Positions 9,436-17,700 of a stretch of 64,000 nt of DNA are shown one piece after another. How positions within the stretch are numbered: the stretch's first letter is position 1; every line of letters begins with the position of its first letter. The notes beneath the pieces were generated by a model. It was given only the letters and a program-made list of their open reading frames with translations, was not told where the DNA came from and ran no database searches. Source of the DNA: Frankia umida (GTDB lineage: Bacteria > Actinomycetota > Actinomycetes > Frankiales > Frankiaceae); the NCBI RefSeq assembly GCF_023242945.1, contig NZ_JALKFT010000019.1, forward strand, positions 41,647 through 105,646, given 5' to 3'. A program made the position numbers and the translations under genes.

Positions 9436-10232
9436 GCGAGCCGGTTCACCTACCGGCGCCCGCGGCGGGCCAGCCCTGCGACCTCGGTGGCTTCGCCGCC
9501 GTGCCCGGCGTCGCCACGCCCGGGTCGTTCACCGCGCAGCTGTGGACGTCGACGCGGGAGATCTACCAGGCGATCCTGCGCCATCCGTTCCTCACCGGGC
9601 TCACCGACGGCAGCCTGCCCCGGTCGGCGTTCGGCCGCTTCATCGTGCAGGACACCCATTACCTGCGCGACTACGCACGGGCGTTGGCGGTGTGCGCGGC
9701 CAAGGCGCCGACCGAAGCGGATGTGCGCGCCCTGGCCACCGACGCCGCCGATGCCATCGCCGCCGAACAGGCGATGCACGCCGACCTGCGTCAGGCCCTG
9801 GCCGACGACGGCGACGGAGACGGAGACGGGACGTGGGGCGGGCGCGAGGACGGGGGTGGTGCGGCCGGGATGCGGGATGTCGTCGGGCCGACGACGCGGG
9901 CGTACACCAGCTATCTGCTGGCCACCGGGTACGGCGGGTCGTTCCTCGAAGGTCTCGCCGCGGTGCTGCCCTGCTACTGGATCTACGCCCGGGTGGGCGC
10001 GGAACTGCTCGCCGCGTCCTCCCCGGATCCGCTCTACGCCCGTTGGATCGCCGCCTACGGCGATCCGGCCTTCCAGACGGTGGCCGACCGGGTCATCGCG
10101 CTCACCGATCGGGTCGGCGCGCAGGCGTCGCCGACCGAGCGGGAACGCGCCACCGACCATTTCGTCGTCACCGCGCGCTACGAGTGGATGTTCTGGGACG
10201 CCGCCTGGCGCGGTGAGACCTGGCCGGTCTGA
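9432..10232 (+). CDS. tenA: TenA family aminopyrimidine aminohydrolase / thiaminase II
   Basis: 266 aa, slightly longer than usual because of an Asp/Gly-rich insert at residues 124-145. Family features: QDTHYLRDYARAL, the nucleophile Cys181 in AVLPCYWIY and the general-acid Glu251 in YEWMFWDAAW. TenA hydrolyses base-degraded thiamin pyrimidines to hydroxymethylpyrimidine for reuse in thiamin synthesis. Its position as last gene of a TPP-riboswitch operon with a ThiXYZ-type importer fits salvage rather than simple thiamin breakdown. The GTG start overlaps the preceding stop. Confidence 0.92.
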   Translation: MSEPVHLPAPAAGQPCDLGGFAAVPGVATPGSFTAQLWTSTREIYQAILRHPFLTGLTDGSLPRSAFGRFIVQDTHYLRDYARALAVCAAKAPTEADVRALATDAADAIAAEQAMHADLRQALADDGDGDGDGTWGGREDGGGAAGMRDVVGPTTRAYTSYLLATGYGGSFLEGLAAVLPCYWIYARVGAELLAASSPDPLYARWIAAYGDPAFQTVADRVIALTDRVGAQASPTERERATDHFVVTARYEWMFWDAAWRGETWPV

Positions 10233-10244
10233 CCACACCACCGC

Positions 10245-10285
10245 CCGACCGTCCCGTACCGACACGGCTGGTACGGGACGGTCGG
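10245..10285. terminator. Bidirectional hairpin terminator
   Basis: A perfect 16-bp inverted repeat (10245-10260 with 10270-10285) and 9-nt loop fills the 54-bp gap between the convergent tenA and the last gene of the polyketide operon. There is no T-run, as is common in high-GC actinobacteria. Confidence 0.8.
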
Positions 10286-10286
10286 C

Positions 10287-12158
10287 TCAGAGCTCGCGAC
10301 GGGCGATGATCAGGCAGGTGCTGGAGTAGCGGGGGGCGTGGACGAAACGCCGGCAGAGGCGGTCGGCCACCCGGGCCAGGGTCAGCAGCGGGCTCACGAT
10401 GGCCATCATCAGCGCCCAGGCGACCGTCGCGACCGGGCCGGCGGCCCGGCGCAACCAGGGCATCGGCTGGGGGGCGATGGCGTTGACGGCGAACCGCAGT
10501 GCCAGCGTGAGATCGCCGGGGCCGCAGGGGGCGGCGAAGCGCACCAGCACGGGCCGCAGGCCCCGGTCGGTCAGGGCGGCGAGCAGGTTGTCCACCGGGA
10601 TGAAGTGGGCGCGTTCGGGGATGGCCCAGCCGGACCAGAACCGGCCGAGCAGCCGCGCCTGCACCGATTCGGCGTTCGCCAGTTCGCACAGCAGCAGGCC
10701 GCCGGCGGGCAGGGCCTTGGTGACGGCGTCGAGTTCGGCGGACGGGTCCTCGCTGCCTTCGAGATAGCCGAACATGCTGATCACGTCGTACTGGCCGGCG
10801 ACGGAGTCCGCGATGTCGGAAAGCCGCCCGTGGTAGGCGTGGTCGACCCAGCCGCGGCGCAGGCCCTCGTCGAGGCAGGCGGAGCTGTCCGCTCCGTCGA
10901 ACACGGTGGCCGGCCAGCGTTCGCGGGCGGCGTTGGGCAGATGCCCGAAGCGGGAGCCGACGTCCAGCCAGGTGCGGGGCAGCCCGAACGGCCGCACGGC
11001 GGCGACCTGGTCGCGCCGGTCCCGGGCGATCACCGCGAGCACCCGTTCACCGAGGTCGGCGCGCAGCCCGTCGTACCGGTCGCGCTCGTAGAACTCCTGC
11101 CCCTCGGCGTTCAGCGCCGGGTTGAGGAACATGTGCCCGCAGTGCTCGCAACGGTCGAGGGTGAACTCGCCGGGTTTGCGCAGCAGCATGTCGGGGGCGA
11201 CCAGCCGGACGGCGAGTTCCGTCGACCCGCACCACGGGCAGTCGTCACGGGCCCGGCGCAGGAACCGGTCGAGACCTTCCTGCACCTCGCGGTGGTAGGC
11301 GTCACGGCTGGCGGCACGGCGCACCCGGGCGGCGTGTTTGACCGGGTCGGCGGGCAGACCGGCGGCCTTGGCCGCGGCGGCCCGCGCCGACTGGGTCCGT
11401 CCGGCCCGCACCGAGTCGATGACGAACAGCACACCACCGAGAATCCGCACCAGAGGTGAGCGGATCAGGTCGCGGGGGGCCAGCGGCACCCTGCCGGCGC
11501 AGACGACGAACGGCTGGAACCAGAACAGGGCCAGCGCGGTGATGCCCCACGCCTGGTTGTAGTGCAGACCGATACCGGTGGCGACCTGGGGGACGAACGG
11601 GAAAAGCTGGTAACGCCGGGTGAACCGGTAGGCCCGCTGCTGCACCCGGACCCGCATCGCGGCGTCGTCGCGGGCGGCCCGCAGACCAGGCAGGACGGCC
11701 AGGTCGGTCGAGTCCGAGGCGAACAGCTTCACCCGCTCGGTGATGTCGACGAGTTCGACCGGGTCGAAGTCCTCCCGGGGGCTGATCCCGGCGCGGTCGA
11801 GGATCTCCGAACGCACCAGCAGCGCCTGGAAGGCCCCCCGGCCCGGCACGCAGCGGTCGGTGCGGTAGGTGCGGGTGTCGACCATCCGGGCGACGTCGAG
11901 GGCGCGTTCGACGGTCAGGTCGGTCGGCACCAGGTCGAGGACGTCGAGGTGGTCCCGGCTTGCGTGGTAGCTGGCGGCTCGACGGGCACCGTCGGTCATC
12001 TCGACGCCGGCGGCGATGAGGAACTCGTGCCGCGGGTCGACCGGCCGACCGGAGGCGGGAACGGTCTCCAACCGGCGCAGCCGGCCACGCAGCCGCACCG
12101 CATTGATGATCAACCCGACGCACACCGCGGGCGCCAACCACGCGAGCAGCCCGCTCAC
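10287..12158 (-). CDS. Fused GT-like membrane protein / class I SAM methyltransferase
   Basis: 623 aa, last gene of the polyketide operon, GTG start 1 nt after the glycosyltransferase stop. The N-terminus has one membrane segment; residues about 50-260 contain text like the acceptor half of family 2 glycosyltransferases (VPGRGAFQALLVRSEILDRAG) followed by hydrophobic helices, but I see no clear nucleotide-sugar DxD site. Residues about 310-345 form a zinc ribbon (CPWCGS ... CEHCGHMF), then a SAM-methyltransferase fold (TWLDVGSRFGHLPNAA as motif I, YDVISMFGYLE as the acidic strand). A hydrophobic hairpin lies near residues 560-590. It probably tailors the lipid made upstream, for example by methylating a sugar or chain end; substrate unknown. 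Confidence 0.7.
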   Translation of the reverse strand: MSGLLAWLAPAVCVGLIINAVRLRGRLRRLETVPASGRPVDPRHEFLIAAGVEMTDGARRAASYHASRDHLDVLDLVPTDLTVERALDVARMVDTRTYRTDRCVPGRGAFQALLVRSEILDRAGISPREDFDPVELVDITERVKLFASDSTDLAVLPGLRAARDDAAMRVRVQQRAYRFTRRYQLFPFVPQVATGIGLHYNQAWGITALALFWFQPFVVCAGRVPLAPRDLIRSPLVRILGGVLFVIDSVRAGRTQSARAAAAKAAGLPADPVKHAARVRRAASRDAYHREVQEGLDRFLRRARDDCPWCGSTELAVRLVAPDMLLRKPGEFTLDRCEHCGHMFLNPALNAEGQEFYERDRYDGLRADLGERVLAVIARDRRDQVAAVRPFGLPRTWLDVGSRFGHLPNAARERWPATVFDGADSSACLDEGLRRGWVDHAYHGRLSDIADSVAGQYDVISMFGYLEGSEDPSAELDAVTKALPAGGLLLCELANAESVQARLLGRFWSGWAIPERAHFIPVDNLLAALTDRGLRPVLVRFAAPCGPGDLTLALRFAVNAIAPQPMPWLRRAAGPVATVAWALMMAIVSPLLTLARVADRLCRRFVHAPRYSSTCLIIARREL

Positions 12159-12159
12159 C

Positions 12160-13365
12160 TCATGCGACCAACTTCTCGACGTGGTCGGCCGCGGCGGCGA
12201 CCCCGCCGGCGAGCCGGAAGGCGTCGCGCAGCCGCTCGGCCGCGAGTCGGTGGATCGGGTCGTCCAGAACGGCGCTCACCGCGGCCCGCACGTTGGACGC
12301 GCCGGCGCGGCCGAACTTGATCCGCACCCCGGCGCCGGTGCGCACCACCTGTTCGGCGATGATCGGCTGATCATCACGGACGGGGGCGACGACCAGGGGC
12401 AGGCCGTGGGTGAGCGCCTCGCACACGGTGTTGTTACCGGCGTGGCAGACCACCGCCGACAGCCTGCTCATCAGCTCGATCTGCGGCACCGACTCGGTGA
12501 CCAGCAGGTCGTCGGGGGCGTTGAGGTCGTCGATGAGCCCCGGTGGGGCCACCACGATCGCCTGCACCCGGTCGGTGAGGGTCAGCAGCCCTTCCGCCGC
12601 GGCCCGCAGGAACCGGCCACCGGCCTCCCGGGTGACGGTGCCCAGCGAGACGAGCACCGCGGCGCGCCGCGGGTCCAGCCACTCCCAGGGAAACGGGGTG
12701 CTGGCGACCCGCAGTCCACCGGTGGCGCTGCCCACGAAGACCGTGTTGCGGGGTGCGACCGACGGCTGCGGGGTGTCCGGGCGGCGCAGCAGGTCGGCGA
12801 CGGAGAAGACGATGACCAGTTCGTCGGAGAAGCGCAGATCGACGGCGTCCGCGTCCGCGCTGGTCAGGCCGTGGGTGAGCTGGAAGTCGCGGAGCAGCCC
12901 GCGGACCCACTGGCCGAGACCGGCGAGCACCCCGTAGGGATCGTCGAGTTCGGCGGAGGTGGTGGCGAGGGTCGCCCAGTGCAGCCCGTGGCGCCGGGCG
13001 ACCAGGGCCGCGCCGATGGCCTGCTGGTCGGCGACGATCGCGTCCGGGTGGAACCGGGCGACGATCTGTTCGATCGCGGGGATCATCGCGGTGTTCAGCG
13101 GAAGCAGGAACTCCTCCCACAGGAACTTCAGCGACGCCGGGCCGCGCAGCCCACGCGAACGGGCGACGACGGCCTCCCGGTCGGCGTCGCCGGGCAGGTC
13201 CGGCAACCCGAACACGGTCATCCCGGCAGGGATCAGATGGCCGATCACGTCCAGGTGGCCGGCGATCGCGACCTCATGGCCGCGGGCGGCGAGTTCACCG
13301 GCGACCCCGATCGCCGGGTTGACATGCCCGGTCAGCGGCGGAACCACGAACAGCACCCGGCTCAT
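12160..13365 (-). CDS. MGT/UGT-type glycosyltransferase
   Basis: 401 aa with ATG start overlapping the hydrolase stop (ATGA). N-terminal acceptor-binding start FVVPPLTGHVNPAIGVAGEL and C-terminal nucleotide-sugar signature HAGNNTVCEALTHGLPLVV...PVRDDQ identify the GT1 (macrolide/flavonoid glucosyltransferase) family with GT-B fold. No signal peptide or membrane segment is visible, so it should act in the cytoplasm on the product of the adjacent synthases, adding a sugar from an NDP donor. Its place between the hydrolase and methyltransferase genes suggests product glycosylation. Confidence 0.88.
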   Translation of the reverse strand: MSRVLFVVPPLTGHVNPAIGVAGELAARGHEVAIAGHLDVIGHLIPAGMTVFGLPDLPGDADREAVVARSRGLRGPASLKFLWEEFLLPLNTAMIPAIEQIVARFHPDAIVADQQAIGAALVARRHGLHWATLATTSAELDDPYGVLAGLGQWVRGLLRDFQLTHGLTSADADAVDLRFSDELVIVFSVADLLRRPDTPQPSVAPRNTVFVGSATGGLRVASTPFPWEWLDPRRAAVLVSLGTVTREAGGRFLRAAAEGLLTLTDRVQAIVVAPPGLIDDLNAPDDLLVTESVPQIELMSRLSAVVCHAGNNTVCEALTHGLPLVVAPVRDDQPIIAEQVVRTGAGVRIKFGRAGASNVRAAVSAVLDDPIHRLAAERLRDAFRLAGGVAAAADHVEKLVA

Positions 13366-14282
13366 CCGCGGCCGCCCTCCGCCGCGGCCGCGGGCCGGGG
13401 GGTGTTGAGATCGGGCGGCGGCACCATGTCGGTCACCCACCGCGGGGTCTCGAAACGCCGTTCGGTCCGCGGGACGTAGACGGGCGGTTCGGTGCCGCGA
13501 TCCTCGAACAGCCACCAGCGCATCAGCTCACGCAGGTAGCCGGTGGCCTCCCGCAGCACCATGTGGGTGTGGTGGGCGAGGACCACCAGGGTCGTGTTCG
13601 GGATGACCGAGGTGAGGGTCTCGGCCTGGTCGACGATGTCCGAGTTCTCCCCGTAGACGACGAGGACGGGCATCGCCAGTCGACCGAGCGCCTCGGTGGA
13701 GAACGGCTGGGTCGCCAGCATGTCGCCGGCGATCGTCGTCTCCTGCAGCAGCCGGCGGGCCGAGCGGGTCGCGCGGCCCGCGACCCGACCGGCGGCCTGC
13801 TGCAACCACTGCTCGACCTCGTCGTCGGACATCGCCGCGAGGATCTGGCTCAGCGACCGGGCCATCTCCTCGCCGAGCCCCTCCAGCAGGAACGGCGGTT
13901 CGATCAGGGTCAGACTCGCCACCCGTTCGCCGTGTTCCAGCCCGTAGGCGAGGGCCATCGTCGCGCCGTAGCTGTTGCCGACGAGGTGCACCGGCTGGTC
14001 CACGCCGAGCTCGTCGAGCAGGCCCGTCAGGTCGGCCAGGGAGTCGGTGAGCCGGTAGCCGTCGGGGGTGCGTTCGCTGCGGCCGTGACCACGCAGGTCG
14101 TAGCAGATGACGTCGCAGCCGGCATCGGAGAGATAGGTGCCCAGCGACAGGTAGAAACTGGACATGTTGTCCATGACCATGCCGTGCAGCATCACGACGG
14201 TCGGGATGTCGGTGCCCGCACCGCCCGGCGGGCCGATCCGCTGCACGTGCAGCCGGACGTCGTTCGCGACGATCTCACTCAT
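13362..14282 (-). CDS. Alpha/beta hydrolase of the polyketide operon
   Basis: 306 aa. The ATG at 14282 is chosen for its AGGAGAG ribosome site and the start of homology; the open frame extends further upstream without meaning. Features: oxyanion strand VVMLHGMVMDN, catalytic Ser104 in GNSYGA, acidic residue in VVYGENSDIVDQ and catalytic His in LAHHTHMVL. In this context it could release or edit the acyl chain as a type II thioesterase, or hydrolyse an ester intermediate. The 97-nt spacer before it, after the ACP gene, is the largest gap in the operon. Confidence 0.85.
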   Translation of the reverse strand: MSEIVANDVRLHVQRIGPPGGAGTDIPTVVMLHGMVMDNMSSFYLSLGTYLSDAGCDVICYDLRGHGRSERTPDGYRLTDSLADLTGLLDELGVDQPVHLVGNSYGATMALAYGLEHGERVASLTLIEPPFLLEGLGEEMARSLSQILAAMSDDEVEQWLQQAAGRVAGRATRSARRLLQETTIAGDMLATQPFSTEALGRLAMPVLVVYGENSDIVDQAETLTSVIPNTTLVVLAHHTHMVLREATGYLRELMRWWLFEDRGTEPPVYVPRTERRFETPRWVTDMVPPPDLNTPRPAAAAEGGRG

Positions 14283-14379
14283 TCGCACCACTCTCCTGCT
14301 CGGTCGCTGAGTCCCCCAGCACCGCTGTCCCCCAGTACGGCTGTTACCCGGATGCCTGTCCCGCGGGACGGCTGTCGGC

Positions 14380-14754
14380 TCAGATCGAACCGGTCGTCGC
14401 CGGGGTGGGCAGGCTGTCGACGACGAACTCCACCACCTCACCGACCCGCATGTTGATGACCTGGTCGACGTCCCGGGTGGCCAGGAAACCGACGAAGTCG
14501 ACGGCGTCGCCGTACCGCTCACGCAGCCGGTCGGCGAGCGCGACGAACTCGATGCTTTCCAGTTCGAGGTCCTCGCTGAACGACGTGTCCATGGTGATCT
14601 TCATGTCGAACGCGTATTCCTCGCCGATGACGTCGCGGACGTCTTCGGCGATCTCCTCGAGCACGCGGGTCTCCACCGCTGGCCGGTCCATCTGCGCCAC
14701 CTTTTCCCCGGTCGCCGCTGGGACGCCGGTCACGATTTTCTGCTGCGCTGTCAT
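14380..14754 (-). CDS. Free-standing acyl carrier protein
   Basis: 124 aa. The phosphopantetheine site is Ser67 in EDLELESIEF, flanked by helices typical of an ACP; the family usually has about 80-90 residues, and the extra 25 are an N-terminal extension and a short tail. The start ATG overlaps the stop of the large synthase gene (ATGA), so the two are translationally coupled. It probably carries the starter, an intermediate or the finished chain for the enzymes on either side. Confidence 0.9.
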   Translation of the reverse strand: MTAQQKIVTGVPAATGEKVAQMDRPAVETRVLEEIAEDVRDVIGEEYAFDMKITMDTSFSEDLELESIEFVALADRLRERYGDAVDFVGFLATRDVDQVINMRVGEVVEFVVDSLPTPATTGSI

Positions 14755-17700
14755 CTGGAAAAGCTCCGTTCCCCGACGCTGTCACGCTGGTGCGCACGGC
14801 CGGGACGCCCGGCCACGACATCGGCCTCGACCTCGGGTGAGGTCCAGGCGACGACATAACGTGCGGGAAGGTCGGCGCGGTCGGCGGACGCCGCGGAATC
14901 CGGACGGCCGGAGCCGATCCGCGCATCGTCGGGCAGAATCCGGCCGGCGGCATCCACGGTACGCAATGCCACCCACCGCCCATGCGACCGCCGGTCGCCA
15001 CCGTCCCCCGGTTCCCCCGCGGCCTGATCACCCACGGCCTGATCACCCGTGGCCAGGTCACCGGCCACGGTGACCCGCAGCAGCAACGGCGGGCCGGCCG
15101 TGCCACTGGCGGGAAACGACGACCACACCGGCGGCGCCGGATACGGTCCGTCGACGACGAACTGGCGTGGACGACCCGCCAGGCCCGTGCCCCGTGCCTT
15201 CGCCGCCGCCTCCTTCGCCGCCCACAGCCGGGTGAACCACACCGCCCGCGCCGCGTCGTCGTCGCCGGCGAGCCGGTCGAGCAGATCCACCTCGGACGGG
15301 GCGAGCGCGGCCCGCTCCACGCCGGGGGCGCGCGCCACGATCCGCTCCACGTCGATGCCGACCGAACCGGCGGCCGACACCAGCGCGACGGCCAGTTCCG
15401 GCTTGTGCGCCAGCGACACCCAGGGCGCGTCAAGGACCGGCACACCCGCCCGCACCGGCAGTGGCCGGACCCGGGGGGCACCGAGCGGGTCGTTGTCGAT
15501 CCCGACCTCGATCGCCCAGACCGGCCCGGCACCGCGGTCCCACAGCCAGCGACGGACGGCGTCCTGAGCGGCGATGCGGCCCAGCAGCCGGCCGCGGGCG
15601 GCCCGCGGGTTCAGTGCGGCGAGCCTGGCCCGGGCCTCCGCGTCCAGGTAGTGACGCACGATCAGTTCCCGGGAGGCCGACTCGCTCCACCGGTCGAGCG
15701 CCACCAGCCAGCCCTCACCGGCGGGCTGCGCGACGGTGTGCAGCTCCGGGGAACGCACCATCGTCCACAGCACCGCGTCGTTGGCGAACCGGCGATCGGT
15801 CCAGGCGGTGATGATCGCCCAGCACCGCCCGTCGGCCCGGCGCAGTTCCAGATCGGCGACGACGGTCCGCTCGGCCACCGCGCGGATGCGCACCACGCAG
15901 TCCAACGCCTCGCCGACGACCGGCGGCGGGCCGAAGAAACGCACGTCCGCGATGGACTGGGGCAGCAGCAGCGAATCCTGCGCCAGATGTTCCATCGCCC
16001 AGTACCCGAACAGCTGCCCGGCGTTGTCCAACAACGCTCCGGACGCGGACGGCACCCGCAGCCGCCCCCGAACGCCACCCGAGGCGATCCCGTCGATGTG
16101 TTCGACACCCTGATAGCCGGGGCCGTGGAACAGAAACCGGCCGCGGTAGAGATCCGGCCCCTGCTGGCGCGGCGCACGCTCGTCCGGCAGGACGGGTGTG
16201 CCCGCCGGAGCCGGCAGATCCGCGGTGGTCGGACTCGTCGCCGGTGGGCTCGGATAGCCGGCGGCGAACAGCACCGTGCCGCGGGCGTACCCCTCGACAC
16301 TGACCCGCACCGCTTCGACCGCCTCGGGCTCCCCGGCCGCCGTGCCACCGTCGCGCGGCCCGCGCTCCACCGCGGCGGGCTCGACCCCGCTCAGGGTGAT
16401 CGTCACCTCGACGGCGGGCTCGATCGCGAGCCAGCGCAGCGCCCGCACGTCCCGCAGCCCGATCGGCACCCGTCCGGGCAGCAGCGCCGCCGCCTCGGCG
16501 ATCATCAGCTCCAGGACCTCGGTCATCGGCACGACCGGAAAACGGTCGGACTGGTCGGTCCAGCCCGGCGGCTGCCGGTAGAAGCAGTGGTCGACGACGT
16601 GCGGCATCGACGCCAGCGACAGTCGACGCACCACGGTGCGCGGCCCCGCCCCCAGCCCGGACGACGGCACCGCCCCGGACGGCCCAGCCGCGCCGGGCGG
16701 CCCAGGCGGTACGCCCGCCCCGACCGGCGCCGAGGAGCCGACCAGCCCGTTGGACGCGGCGGACCTGGACGAACCAGCCGATCTCGCGGGCACCGAGGGC
16801 CTGGACGGCCTTGAGGGTCTGGAGGGCCTGGACGGTCTGGCCGGCGCGGCCACTCGCCGCCCGGGCGAGGTGCTCCGGTCGCGAGCGGCGGGCGAACCCG
16901 GCACCGCCCCGTTCCAGCGGCCGACGACAGCGGTCAGGGCCTGGTCCCCGTCCGCCAGCACGCCCTGCAGCTCGGCCAGCACAGGCGACCCGACCGCTCC
17001 GGGTGACCCGACGGTGCCAGATGACGCGACGGTGCCAGGTGACGCGACGGGCACTGTGGCAGGCGCGGCCTGGGGGGTCTGGGGGGTCCGGGCGGACGGG
17101 CGGCCCAGCAGGTCGGCGGCGGCGGGCCCGAGGCGCACCAGGGGCGTTCCCAGTCGCAACGGGACGGGCCGGCCTGCGCCGCGCGGCAGTTGCACGCGCC
17201 GGCCGGGCGGTGTCACGGGCGCCCCGGTTCCCACCGGGGGCGCGGGCGGCGTGGGGCGGGTCCGGCAGGGCAGCAGGTCCAGGCGCGGCGCGGCACCCTC
17301 GGCCCACAGCGCGGCGGCGACCCGGCGCAGCTGTTCCAGACCTGACCGCTTCGGTGTGTTCGAGACCAGGGAGAGATGTTCCCGTCCGCGCAGCGTGTCA
17401 TCGACGAACCCGGCGATGCTGCCGACACCGACCTGCACGAACGCCCGCACCCCGGACGCGTACAGCTCGTCGAGCAGCTCCCGGAACCGCACCGGCGCGA
17501 CGAGGTGGCGCAGCGTCAGGTCGCGCACCTCGTCGTGGTCACGGGGGTAGGGCGCCGCGGTCGTCGCCGACCAGATCGGCACCGTCGCCTCGGCGAAGGT
17601 GGTGGCATCGATCGCGGCGCGCGCGACGTCCTGGTAGGGCTCGAAGAACGGGGAGTGGAAGCCGGAGCGGAACGGCAGCAGCCGGCCGAGCACGCCGGCG

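Noticed and set aside
10245..10285. Attachment site or insertion-sequence end
   Set aside because: The hairpin sits exactly between two convergent stops, which fits a terminator; no transposase or direct repeats nearby.
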